DNA of 62,000 nucleotides. Origin: Symsagittifera roscoffensis. Its lineage: Eukaryota; Xenacoelomorpha; Acoela; Convolutidae. Of this stretch, positions 10,782 to 21,600 are shown piece by piece. Position 1 is the first letter of the stretch, and each line of letters starts with the position of its first letter. Under the pieces are notes generated by a model. It worked only from the letters and a program-made list of their open reading frames with translations. It was not told the DNA's origin and searched no databases. The stretch lies in the NCBI RefSeq assembly GCF_963678635.1, contig NC_087067.1, positions 42,941,829-43,003,828 of the forward strand. Reading direction: 5' to 3'. The position numbers were made by a program, and so were the translations under genes.

Positions 10782-11617
10782 GTGGGAGTATGATTGCATG
10801 CGGTTTTTGTGAGAGGTCCTGTTATGTGACAACGTTTTATGTTGGGTTTGTTGTGGTTTTTCTTATGTTTTGTTGGTTGTGTCCTTTTTTCAAAAATCAA
10901 ATTGTTTGTGGTATGGGTTTGTCTTTCGACTTTTTTGTGTTTTATTATTTCTTTCTTAGACTTTATAATAGTCTTCAAAAGAATAAATTATCCAGTTTTA
11001 AACTGGGTTTATCCGGTTTGGGTACCGTTGGTTTCCTTTTCTTAGTCATGCTGTTATGCTATGTGTTGTGGTGTTTAGTAAGCTGCATTGGTTAGTTTTG
11101 TTTAGTATATAATTCCTTTCCAACCGGGTTAAAGGAAAGTTTGAAACGTGTTATCTTGTGTTAGAGTTATCGAGTGTGAAAGCTTGAAACTGAAATTCAT
11201 TATTTTAAACAATTCTTCGTGGGCGAGCTGTGCGAGTGTGGATAGAATTCTTATGCGAGTGAATGAGAATATCAAAAGGTCAGTACTGCTTTTGCTTCTT
11301 ATGAATTTACTACATAGAATTTTAATTTTACTGCTAGTTGTTGGGGGAAATTAAGTTACAAATTTTCATCATTATTAGATTTACTGCTGGTGGGGGAAAA
11401 ATTTATAAATTAATTTACTGCATTGGTATTATATTTATTTAATTGTTGGTGCAAAAATTTAATAGGGTTTTAAACAGTTTTGAAGTAGTTTGCTATTTTT
11501 TATTTTTCTTTTGTGAATTTTTCAGATGATCGTTGGATGAAGGCTAAATTTCTAAAGAAAACATGGATAAAGAATGGTGAGTTTCTAATGTTTGAATTAA
11601 TTAGTAATATGTATAAT
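10782..11617. other. 3' non-coding stretch of the element
   Basis: No convincing gene on either strand. There are two imperfect copies of TTTACTGCTRGTTGTTGGGGGAAA at 11327-11352 and 11380-11403. If the donor at 11628 is used, most of this is intron. Confidence 0.4.
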
Positions 11618-11630
11618 TCATACTTACCTG
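11618..11630 (-). promoter_or_regulatory. Perfect splice-donor consensus
   Basis: Minus strand CAG|GTAAGTATGA, with the exon edge at 11628, one codon after the TAA (11631-11633) that closes ORF Y. A consensus this good directly behind a coding region suggests real splicing in the element's 3' part, perhaps to an acceptor at 10534. Confidence 0.5.
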
Positions 11631-13365
11631 TTAGTCGTCGGGGAAGAAACCGTGGGGGAAAATGTCGTGAATGAGATCTGAAGTTGTTAGTAGTTTGGCT
11701 AATATGCGGATGATATTTTTAGTTTGAAGCAGTGGCCAAAGCAATTGAAGTGCCTTAATTGTGGTTAGTTCTTCAGTGCCAACTGCAAATTCATAAGGTG
11801 TGTTTTGGATTAGATTATATAATTTGTGGTTGAATTTAGTGTTACGGATGAATTCTAAAATGGGGATTTCTATAGGTTGTACAAACTCGTGTGGGATGAG
11901 GAAGGGTCGGGAATACCATGAAGGTTAGTATCTTTAATGCAATATGTGAAGTTAAGAAAGAATGGTGAGGTGTATTTGGAATTGATGAATTGAAAACGAT
12001 GGTGTGGTTGTCTGGAGGGAGTGTGTAGGTCAAAGTGATTTTGGATGAAACGATAATAAGTATATGTGTGTGTTTGTTTAGTGCGCAACATAATATCGTG
12101 TGAGCAGTGCAAATCTCTTTCATGTGGTGCAAGGAAATGAAAGGTTAGTGAAAATATTTGGAAGCGTTCTTTAAAACTTTCGTAGGCTTGCGTGTCTGTT
12201 AGTGCTTCTGAGATAATGTGGTCAAACTTGCGATCGAAGATATTTAGTGTAAATACATATGGTGTTTTAATGAAAAATTTCTCGGTGATTTGTGGGTTAG
12301 CGAAGCGATCGTCGTCTAAGAATTGATCTTGGTTAGTTCTGATGATGTTATGGTCGTAATATTCTAGTGTATATTCATTAGCTCGGGGTGCAGTGTGTGT
12401 TTTTAGTGATTTTTTGTATCCAATGTAAGTAAATTGTCTAGGTGTTAGTGGTGTAGTGAGTCGATATAGCATGTCCATATTTCGTTCTATATCGATATGA
12501 GTGTTAGATAAAGGTAAGCAAAGGGGATTTGTAAAATGATAATATGAGGTCCAAGGAAGGGTAGGCATTAAAACGTATTCGTCTACAAAGTTACGTGTCT
12601 CGTTAGTGTCATGAGGGGTGTTTAAGGTGTATTGTGGAAATGAGGGTAAGGTGATAGCTAAAAATTCTTTTGTGTTAGTGTGTTGTGGATGGTTGATGTA
12701 TTCACGGGCTGTTCCTGGTTTCGCTGGGAAAGGATGGTTGGGGAACTTCCTTTTAAAAGTGCGGTAAGCTCTATTAGTGCTGAGTGAAGATACAGTAGTT
12801 GTGAATGATGGTGCTAATGAATCAGTATAAATTGAAGAGGGTGTAGGGGTAGGGGGTTGGATGAATCTATTGTGGATGAGATTTGGTTTATGGTTGGGGT
12901 GTCAAGGTGATAGGATTGTTGTTGTAAGGTAATGAAATTATCTAGTTCTGGGGAGATTCGGGGGGTGTCTGAAGAATGAGATGATTGGTTTGAGTGAAGT
13001 GAGGAGTAGGTTGGAGTGACTTGGGAAGCATAAGAGGGTGTAGAATTGGTTGGGTCAGGGTTATTTGGTAATATGGGTTGAAAAGGGGGTTGGGAAAAAT
13101 TTAAGGGATTGGTGTGGAAATTATTTGATGGAGATGGTTCGGAGTCGGCAAATTCATCGGGGGTTTCAATATTCGGGTTATTGAGTTGTGATATGGAGTA
13201 TAAAACTGAGATGTGTGAGTTAGTATCGGAATTCATGCCGGATGTTACATTACTGGATGGGAAATCGGGTGGCGGAAAAGCAAAAAGTGGTATTATTGGG
13301 ATTGTAGTGGTGAGGTTGGTTGGGTGGGAATTTGATCGGTGTAGGGATCCAAGTTGTCGGCTCAT
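11631..13365 (-). pseudogene. ORF Y: large ORF downstream of env, frame broken twice
   Basis: Begins ATGAGCC at 13365, where ATGA overlaps the env stop, an arrangement suited to reinitiation. The first 183 codons (to 12814) are Pro/Ser/Thr/Asn-rich. The coding-like sequence then moves to another frame near 12850 (through RAYRTFKRKFPNHPFPAKPG and the ATG at 12568, stop TAG at 11870-11872). It moves again near 11900 to a frame ending FPHGFFPDD and TAA at 11631. The folded part contains DIERNMDMLYRL, FTYIGYKKSLK and TFHFLAPHERDLHCSHDIM; no signal peptide or membrane segment. An extra ORF after env has no equivalent that I know in Ty3/Gypsy elements. Function unknown. Confidence 0.6.
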
Positions 13366-15977
13366 CGTGGGCTAAAAAAATTATTATTTTGAGACTGAAA
13401 AGCGGTGGTATGGGGTTGTTCTATAATTTGTTCATAAGTATTTTCATCTTGTGAGTGGTGTGGCATTATATGTTGAATGGGACTTTGTGATATGGTTGGT
13501 CTAAAATTATTATGTGTTATGGCTAAATTTCGAAAATTACGTGGGACTAGGGATAATGGATGGTTATGTGGTAGGGGTGGTAACTGTGGTGCTGTTGGTG
13601 TTGTGTCTGCATTGTTATGTTCTTCGTCGTATGTGTTCTGTCTTGTTGCTATTTTTGTGTTATATTCTTTTATTTGTGCGTCTAAAAGAATTTTGTTTAT
13701 AGATGTAGAAAATATTCCAAAAAATCCTGCAAATAGTATGCGTGCTACACTTGCTTGTCGATTGACTTGTGTGTGTATAGCACATGTGTTATAGATTCCT
13801 TTTAAGAGTGAAAAAAGAAATCCAATAAAGTTAAACATTGCGTATAAAATAGTTAGTTTTTCTAAGATGTAGTAGGGCCATCCTAGAAAATCAAGAATTT
13901 CATTCTTGAGTGTAACAAAGCTAAAAATATTGATAGGTGATATATCTTGGGGACGGTATTTTTCACCGTTTAGATATATATAATCTTTAATGTCTTTAAA
14001 ATATCCGCTATAGTCTTGCGTATAGATGTCTGCAAATCCTGCGGTTTCGGCAAGTTTGCGTAAGTTTTGGTCAATTGATTGTCTTTGTATTGTGTCCATT
14101 TGTGTTAATAATTCCTGGAATTGTTGTGTTCTAATGTGATGTTGAATATCTGATTTTGAGTATATTCCTATTGATTGTAAGTCTATATTTGGGTTTCGAG
14201 CGATAGCGCGAATGCTTTCTGGTGAAAATTTTTTGAGTGATTGCAGTAATGTGGGATATGGGGTGAGAAGGTAATATTTATCTTCATCAGGGTTTAGTTG
14301 TACTACGTTGTGGCTATTTTCTGATCCACATGGAACTGCTGTATCCCAGAAATAGGTTCTTCGTGAAAGTGTGTCAACGAAATGTACTTTATTCTTATAA
14401 AAGATAGGGATTCTTTTATAACATCGTTTATCTTCAAAAACGTATAGTGGTGATACTTTTTTAGTACAAGTATAAAACCATAAGATGTTTCCTTCATAGT
14501 CTAAAAAATTTGATCTATTTCCTGATAGTAAATATCCTGCGTAGGGTATTTTTAATACTGCTAGTGCAAGTGATTGTAATATTTGTGTTCTCTCTAATTC
14601 GCATAGTTGGTGTAATGTTTCTAATTCGGAGAGTGGCATTTCTTGAAAAATTCGGCTAATCGTGTAGTCTAGTTTCATATCTAAGTGAATATCATAGTGG
14701 ATATTACCAAAATATGTATTATTCATTAGTGATAGTTCTTGTAAACGTGTGCTTTGATCGTTTTGGGGTTTTAAATGTCCACCAGGTTGACCTGTATTCT
14801 TTTGAAAATTAACTGGTATATATGATGTTCCTTCGTTTAGGGGATGACTTGTGGCGTATGGGTCGACTTTTATTTTTCCAGTGGTCATGTCGAATCCATT
14901 TTCGTATTCAACTAATATTTCAGAGTATTGTGTTTTGTGAAGTGGGTTTCTGTACTTACATGCAAGTTCTGTTTCTTGATATATTTGAAAACGTGTTAAT
15001 TTATTTTCTATATTATGAATGTTTCGAAAATTTGAACTTATTTTGCGTAATGGATTTACATGTTCATATGGTATTGATTGTATAAAATATTTTTCGTGAA
15101 ATTTTGTCATACGAGCGTGTATTTTTGCTACTTGAAATGTTGTACATGTGTCTTCGGGGAACCAAACAATTGTTGCTTGTGTTCTGGTTGTAGGGTCGCA
15201 ATAACCTTGGTCGTTTTTACAAGGTAATCTAATTCCTTGGTAAATCATTGTGTTGTCTGATAAATCTCGTGTGAGTTGTATTTTTTCGAGTTGTATTTTC
15301 CAATCGAAAAACTTTATTTCTTGGTATCCTTTATTTTTTGTGTCTGCTTTGCAGTTTGATGGGTCATTTATACCAATGTGTGGTATCCAGTGTTTATCGT
15401 GTATGTCATAGGTTAATCGTCCGTGTGCGCCGTTGTATGGGTATTTTTCATCTAATTTTATATGTCCTTGATATCTTTCAAGTTCTGCTTGATGTACAGA
15501 ATCTGAAAAAACTTGGAAATATACTAAATTTTTATCTGTGTTTTTATTTTTGGTGATGGTTAGTCGGAGTAACTCGTTTTTACAATCTTCGGGATTGAGA
15601 TGTAAAAGTCGTTCTATATTACTCTGGTAGAATGATTAATGGTCAAGTCGGTTTTTATTTCCGTTTGAGACTTGTGAACAATGTACTTTCTTTTCAGAAA
15701 ATGTTGCTGTGAATTTATATTCTATAACTGTAGTTGCTCGGGCTTTTGAATAAAGTGTTGCTATGACATTTGTAGTTTCTATGGCTTGGGGTTCTGTTTC
15801 GCACTGTGATACTTGATTTATTGCATACTTGTGTAGTGTTTTTTGTTCGTTTTCTTCACAATCGTAATGTGTTACTAATAAATCTTGGGGTCCTGTGCGG
15901 GGAGAAGGGTTTATGTTTTGATTTGAGATTACTAGAAAAAGGAGTTGGAGAAAAATTAATAATTTTAGAATATACAT
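13362..15977 (-). pseudogene. env: Env-like glycoprotein gene, one in-frame stop
   Basis: One frame of 872 codons from ATG at 15977 to TGA at 13362, interrupted once by TAA at 15636-15638 (codon 114). Residues 1-19 form a signal peptide (MYILKLLIFLQLLFLVIS). The ectodomain has many cysteines and a motif DTCTTFQVAKIHARM. Counted from the internal Met at 15248, strongly hydrophobic segments lie at about 451-488 and 501-522, followed by a ~100-residue Pro/His/Asn-rich tail. Layout and position after pol are those of a retroviral surface/fusion protein. I could not assign the fusion class. The stop leaves only a short secreted fragment unless read through. Confidence 0.7.
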
Positions 15978-17098
15978 GTGTATGATAATCCTGAGTATGG
16001 GTTATAAAATGTGATGTAACCAATTGTGTTTTTGGTATATCTGTCGTATTTATATATTACTTCAGTGGTTATAAATGGTGGTGGTAGTGATTGAGCTGTT
16101 ATGTTTGGTGGGTTTAATGGGTAGGGATGTTGAGTAATGTTGTTTAATTTAACTGTGATTTCAAACTTTAATTGTAAACTGTTTTGTTGGAGTATTTGGA
16201 TATTGTGATCACGGATATCGTCGTGAATGTCTTGTCGGTATTGTAATCTATTAAGTGCCCAGTTGTGGAGGCGATTACTTTCTAGATGTTGTCCAAATAA
16301 TGGTGGAGGGGCTGTAAATGTATTCCAATCTAGTCTTAAAGGGATATTTGTTGATGATTGTTCTCGATATCTGGCGTCGAGATTATTTGGAAAATTTAAG
16401 TTAAAAGGTGGTGGTGAAATCTGGCTTATTGATGGTGTTGATGGTAGTGATAATGTTTCTGGTAGTGATGAGGATGTTGTTGTATCCGTAGAAATATCTA
16501 TTGGATCATTGACTAAATTTAATTCACCTTGTGTAAATGAATGTTTTGTCCAATATGGTAGTCGTGATGCCTGGTTTGGGGGGTTAAAGGGATTTTCACG
16601 TATTTGTTCAGATGTTGGTGTTGAACCTAAGTAATCTGATGGTAGGCTTGAGGTGCTACGTTGTGAAAGAAGCGTAGGGGTTTCTGGTAATATACCAATG
16701 GGGTTTTCTGGAGTGTTTTGTGATGGGGATTGAGGTATATCAAAATGAACTCGGGGAGTTAGAAAATTCTTGTTCCGTCGAGGATGTATAATTTGTCTAT
16801 TTATTTCGACTGTATTTTGGTTTTGACTAGGATTTCTTATTCTACTTAATTCTTGTGGTAGTGTTGGGTATAAGTTATATGTTGGTTCGCTTAGAGGTGC
16901 TTGTCGTTGAGCTGGTTCTAGTGGTTCTGATAAACGAGCGTGTCGTTCTTCAAAAGTGTATGGGTTATCTTGAAAGGAAATTCGTGTAGATGTTTGAGGA
17001 TTATTGGTAGTTGAAGGTGTTGTTGGGTTATCTTGGGATGATGTCGGTGAAGACTGACTTGGTGACTTTTGGGTAGCAATTTTTGATAGCTTTTTGGT
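15965..17098 (-). CDS. ORF X: 377-codon frame without methionine
   Basis: The minus strand is open from 17098 to TAA at 15965-15967, which overlaps the env start by 13 bases. There is no ATG in frame over its whole length. It follows TAG at 17099-17101, whose AG could be a splice acceptor (TTTTTCAATAAAAGAATAG). The N-terminal half is Pro/Ser/Thr/Asn-rich (SPSQSSPTSSQDNPTTPSTT). The C-terminal half looks folded: LPYWTKHSFTQGELNLV, LRLDWNTF, NRLQYRQDIHDDIRDH, KYDRYTKNTIGYITFYNPY. Expression presumably needs a spliced leader exon supplying the start, or readthrough from an upstream frame. No family recognised. Confidence 0.6.
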   Translation of the reverse strand, partial: TKKLSKIATQKSPSQSSPTSSQDNPTTPSTTNNPQTSTRISFQDNPYTFEERHARLSEPLEPAQRQAPLSEPTYNLYPTLPQELSRIRNPSQNQNTVEINRQIIHPRRNKNFLTPRVHFDIPQSPSQNTPENPIGILPETPTLLSQRSTSSLPSDYLGSTPTSEQIRENPFNPPNQASRLPYWTKHSFTQGELNLVNDPIDISTDTTTSSSLPETLSLPSTPSISQISPPPFNLNFPNNLDARYREQSSTNIPLRLDWNTFTAPPPLFGQHLESNRLHNWALNRLQYRQDIHDDIRDHNIQILQQNSLQLKFEITVKLNNITQHPYPLNPPNITAQSLPPPFITTEVIYKYDRYTKNTIGYITFYNPYSGLSYTCIF

Positions 17099-17118
17099 CT
17101 ATTCTTTTATTGAAAAAG

Positions 17119-17295
17119 TTAATGTTTATTAAAGTATTCTTCTAAGAAAAGAATTAGGAGGATTGTTGCTAGAGCGAATGTGATGATTGCTTTCTTTATA
17201 CATTTGCATATAGTCAAAATGAGGGATGATAGAAATGTTATGAAAATTACAAATAGTAGAAAAATATCAGTTCTACTGAAAATAGTTCGTATCAT
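17119..17295 (-). CDS. 58-residue two-segment membrane protein
   Basis: ATG at 17295, TAA at 17119-17121. It has two hydrophobic stretches, IFLLFVIFITFLSSLILTI and AIITFALATILLILFL, joined by a short basic loop (CKCIKKA), a hairpin-membrane layout typical of small viroporins. It starts ten bases after the preceding hydrophobic ORF ends. The role is inferred from layout only. Confidence 0.45.
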   Translation of the reverse strand: MIRTIFSRTDIFLLFVIFITFLSSLILTICKCIKKAIITFALATILLILFLEEYFNKH

Positions 17296-17305
17296 TTAGA
17301 CAATT

Positions 17306-17521
17306 TTATAAATCGTACCTGTGTATATAATCAAGGGTTTTTGAAAGTTGGAGAAATAGTTCGAATATAGTGTAGAAAATTAAAAAAATATTACAAAAAA
17401 TGATTAAGAGTATTAGAAAAGATTCAAGGATATCAAAAAGAAATATTATGAAAGTTTCAAGTATCGTAAAAAATTGTTTGAGGTTTGTGATAATTTTAGT
17501 GACTGTTTGATAGAAGAGCAT
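17306..17521 (-). CDS. 71-residue hydrophobic protein
   Basis: ATG at 17521. Residues about 16-60 are almost wholly Leu/Ile/Phe (FIIFLFDILESFLILLIIF), with a charged C-terminus (HRYDL). It forms a pair with the 58-residue ORF just downstream. Low-complexity AT-rich DNA can yield such ORFs by chance, so it needs expression evidence. Confidence 0.4.
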   Translation of the reverse strand: MLFYQTVTKIITNLKQFFTILETFIIFLFDILESFLILLIIFCNIFLIFYTIFELFLQLSKTLDYIHRYDL

Positions 17522-18115
17522 TTAAGAAATGGCTTCGTGATCGAATATTTTTTGTTGTTTGGGGCAATTTTCAAGTGTGGTCGGATTATTTATTAGTTTT
17601 TTGACAAGTGGGTTGAGTTTCGTAAAAAATTGTTGGGGGCAATTTTTATGGTGATCGGGAGGTCTTCTTTGTCTTTATTTTCATTTGTCAAATGATCTGG
17701 GGTATTTTTGAGATTTTTATACTTTAGGCTAAATAAAATGGTCGTTCTTTTACTTTAGGCTAATTTAACATATTTGTTTGGGGGGTATTTGAGGGCTGAG
17801 TTGGGGAAATATTGTTGATCTTTGGTTTATTAGATAAGGGAGGGTTATGATATTATGGAGATATTTATTTTAGTTGTCAAGTTGGAGTGGTTTGCTTATT
17901 TTTGACCTGGAGGTCGTAGAGTTATAGTTATAGATATGCCTGGAGTTTAATATTTTTCGTCTAGTTGGTTTGTGTTAAAGTTATAGAAGGTGACGGATTG
18001 AATGAATCCTATTGGCTAATTTTGAACTAGAATCGCTGCGTGTTTATCAGCATGTTATCTTGAAAAATGAAAGTGTGAAATGTTTCAGAGGTGCAAAGAG
18101 TTTTAAATGTAGAAT
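17522..18115. other. Gap between pol and the small ORFs
   Basis: About 590 bases with no convincing frame on the transcript strand; it may carry splice acceptors for the downstream genes. Nothing else is recognisable. Confidence 0.4.
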
Positions 18116-18607
18116 TTAAGGTTGTTTTTGAAATTCAACTTTCTTTAATATTTTAGATTGTGGGATGAATATTTTATAATTTTTACGTGGTTGATTTCTA
18201 AGTCGTGAAGACTCTCTATGTTCTGATTTGTCGATTTGTTTTTGGGGTATTATTTGTTCTGTCATTTTTCTATTTTTTCTTTCTTTTTGAGATGTATTTT
18301 GATCGAGATTTTTTGTATTGTTTTTTGTGGTGTTTGATTTTGTATTTTGATTTCCGAGGTGAATATCATTTTGTTCCTTTGTTATGGTGTCCGTATGTGG
18401 GTTATTTTGAATAACTTTTAAACCTGTAAAAGAATATAATTGAGTTAGTTCGCGGAGTGCGTATTCTTTTGGATAATAAGGTAATAGGTTATTTCGGTGT
18501 TGAACGATTTCTTTTTTATCTGAGTCGGTGATTTTATATGTAACATCAGTGGGTTTTGCAATTATTTGGTATGGTCCTTTACGAAGGGGTTGTAACTTTT
18601 TTGAAAT
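18116..18607 (-). pseudogene. Integrase C-terminal tail beyond an in-frame TGA
   Basis: The pol frame continues past TGA at 18608-18610 for 163 codons to TAA at 18116-18118. It begins with ISKKLQPLRKGPYQIIAKP, which has the GPY/F signature of Ty3 integrase tails. It ends with SRLRNQPRKNYKIF, a basic motif common at the ends of retroelement pol proteins. It has no start of its own, so it belongs to the integrase. Confidence 0.75.
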
Positions 18608-21600
18608 TCATTTTTGAGTATTAAAATTGGGTATTAAAACAAGTGTTCCAATTTTTAAATCGGAGGCTGGTGTAAAGCGTGAATTTATTTGTTCATTAAT
18701 ATTTTGCCTTTGTAACAACTTTTTTGTTACCTTTAGGTAAATTTCATTGTGTTTTTTATCTCTGTTTAAAATCCATTCGGTGTGTGTACCGGAGGCTAAT
18801 TTAAGAATTTGTGGGTGATGAAAATGATCTTCATCGTGTGTATGTAATGGTAGGTTATAACAAATTGAGTCTTTATTTGGTTGACAATAACCTTGTGCGT
18901 TTTTATGAGAGTTTGCTGTAAACATTATTGGTTTGCGTGGCTTTTGGTTAAAAACCATTTGATATGGTGACATTCCTAAAGTTGTCGTGATTTGTGAATT
19001 ATATGCTAAGGGAAATAGTTTTACATCTGCTGACCATTCGGTATATCTTGTATCATTTCCATTGATGATACATCTGAGATATTCTTGTAATGAACGGTTC
19101 ATACCTTCGACTAAGCCGTTTGTCCAAGGTGCGTGAGATGTACGTGGTTTGTGTTTAATGTTATATAAATGACATAGTGTGATGATTTCATTATTTATGA
19201 ATTCTGTACCGTTGTCTGTAACTAAAATTTCTGGTAGTCCGAATTTTGCTATCCAGTGTTCATAGAGTGTTGTGTAAGCGTAATAAGCGTTACAATGTGG
19301 TACTGGGTTAAGTGCTACATAATGTGTAAATGCGTCAACAATTACCATAATGTAGGAGTTTCCTTCGGATGAGGGTGAAATTGGTCCTTTGGTATCAAAT
19401 GAGATACGATGATTAAAGTACAAACTTTGTCCTTTAAAATCTTGTTTTTGTGCTATTTGTTTTTGATTTGGGTAAGGTTTATTTAGTTGACATACTATAC
19501 AGTCATTGCATAGTACTTTTATCCAAATTGGTGCATTTGGGAAATAAAAGTTTTGTATAAAATTTGAATATGTTTTCTCTGATCCAGAGTGTCCTTTAAT
19601 ATTTTGTGTATGTGAAATATTAAAAGCTATAAGAATCATACTTAAAGGGAGACAGGGAACTGTAGATTCATTTAATTTGTATTCTAGAAGGTCTGTGTTT
19701 TCGTTAATTGTTGTATTGTTGAATTTTCGAAAATATCTGAGGAGTGTTTTGTTTCCTAGAATATTTGAATCTGCTTTGATAGGTTTAGTTTTATATTTGT
19801 GCCATGATTTCAGTTGTCGAATTACTGGGTCAAGATTTTGATATTGTTTCAGTGTTGAAATTGTAATTGTTTCTGTTGGGGGGAGAAAAATGTTTTCGAT
19901 TTCTAATTTAGATAAGGGTATTGTGTCAAGTGGGTCATGGAGGTCAAAAACTTGGTTTATTGTGTATTTTGAATCGTTTGTTTGTGGTCCTGATAAGTTT
20001 ATTTTATCAGTCAGATTTTCTTTTTCAATTAGTGGAAAAGGGTCTTTTTTAGGCGGGTGTTGTTTTATTCTTTTTTGTTGGGTGTTGTTTTTTATCCATT
20101 GTGAATATGGGATTGGTTTAAAAGTTGATGTTCCAAGTAGATCAACTTCATAGTGATTATTTTGACAATCTAAATAAAGTGGGAAATGTTGTAAATTATT
20201 TATTTGTGATTGTTCAACGTCAGTTCTTACTACATATTTGCATTCCAATCGGGGTGATGTTTCATTTTCTGCAAGGTAGAATTTTATGTTTTTGGGTATT
20301 TCAACTGTGGTTTTTCGTGTAAGTAATTCAGGTGGCGTATTTCGACTTAAGGTGTCTGGTAATGCAAGATTTTTTCCTGCGGTCCAAACTATATGTAAGT
20401 TTGGGAATTTCATTAAAATGAGTTGAAATCTATAAACTCGGTGGTTTGGATTAGACTTTTGTGTAAAAAGAAAGATGATTGGTTTATGGTCTGTGAATAG
20501 AACTGTGGGATGTTTTGATCCAAGTATCAGAAATTCATATTCTGTTAGTGTATATATTATGGCTGTACATTCTCTCATTAGAGTTGAGAGTCTTAGTTCT
20601 GCTTGAGTGAATAATCGAGAATTTGCTGATATGAGGTTCATTTTATTTGTACTATTATGTGATTGTAATAATGCTGCGCCGATGCCAAAGTTCGAAGCAT
20701 CGCACATTGCATAAAATGGTTGATTTGAATCTGGAATTGTGTTTGAAATTTGTTCAGTTAGAAGTTTTTTAATTTCTTCAAATCGTGCTTGATGTTCTAT
20801 ATTCCATTCAAAATTATTTTGTTGTCTAAGTATGTTATAGAATGGTCGTAGATATAATTGCATTTTATAAACATATTTGCTTAAAAAGTTTAACATTCCA
20901 AGGAATTCTTGGATTTTCTTTTTATTTGTTGGTGGTTGGAGTTTTTGAATAGCGTCTATACGTGATTTCAATGGAGTGATTGTTTTTCTTTCTATATTAT
21001 GTCCTAAGAATTTAACTTTTGTCAAAAAGAAGTGTGATTTATCGGGGGCGGCCTTCAGATTTTCGTTCTGAAGTATTTGGTGATATTGTTCTAAAAAATT
21101 GAACATTTCCTCTTTTGTTTGTGATTGCATAAAAACATCGTCTAAATAGGTGATTGCGTTTTTCTTGAGTATTAGTGGTCGAAAAATTTTGCTCATAAAA
21201 GCTGAAAATGCTGCTGGTCCTATGGATATTCCATAGAATAAGCGGTTGAATTCGTATTGTTGATTTCCAATGACAAATTGTGTTAAGCGTCGTGATTGTT
21301 CATCTAATGGCATTTGATTATATGCACTATTCATATCGGCGGTGGTAAAGTATTTTCCGTTTATTTTTGTTAAAATAACTTGTATTGGTTCAATGGGCCA
21401 ATTACACTTTGATTCATCTATGAGTGAATTGAGGTATCTAGCATCGAGAACAATTTTTAATGATTCTCCTTTGGCTAGAATGATAACAGGGTTGATAAAT
21501 GTGTTGCCTTTTGGTTGTTCCTCTTTGTTTACTGGTGATATAATGTTGTATTGTTCTAAAATGTCGAGTAATCTGTTCACTTTATCGTGTAAGTGAATTG

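Noticed and set aside
10736-10978. Lys-rich 80-codon minus-strand ORF
   Set aside because: It has no ATG (begins TTG) and runs through the twin-hairpin element; the lysines come from T-rich plus-strand DNA.
13109-16634. Plus-strand ORFs at 13109-13375, 13477-13794 and 16227-16634
   Set aside because: They lie antisense to ORF Y, env and ORF X and show no domain or signal of their own.
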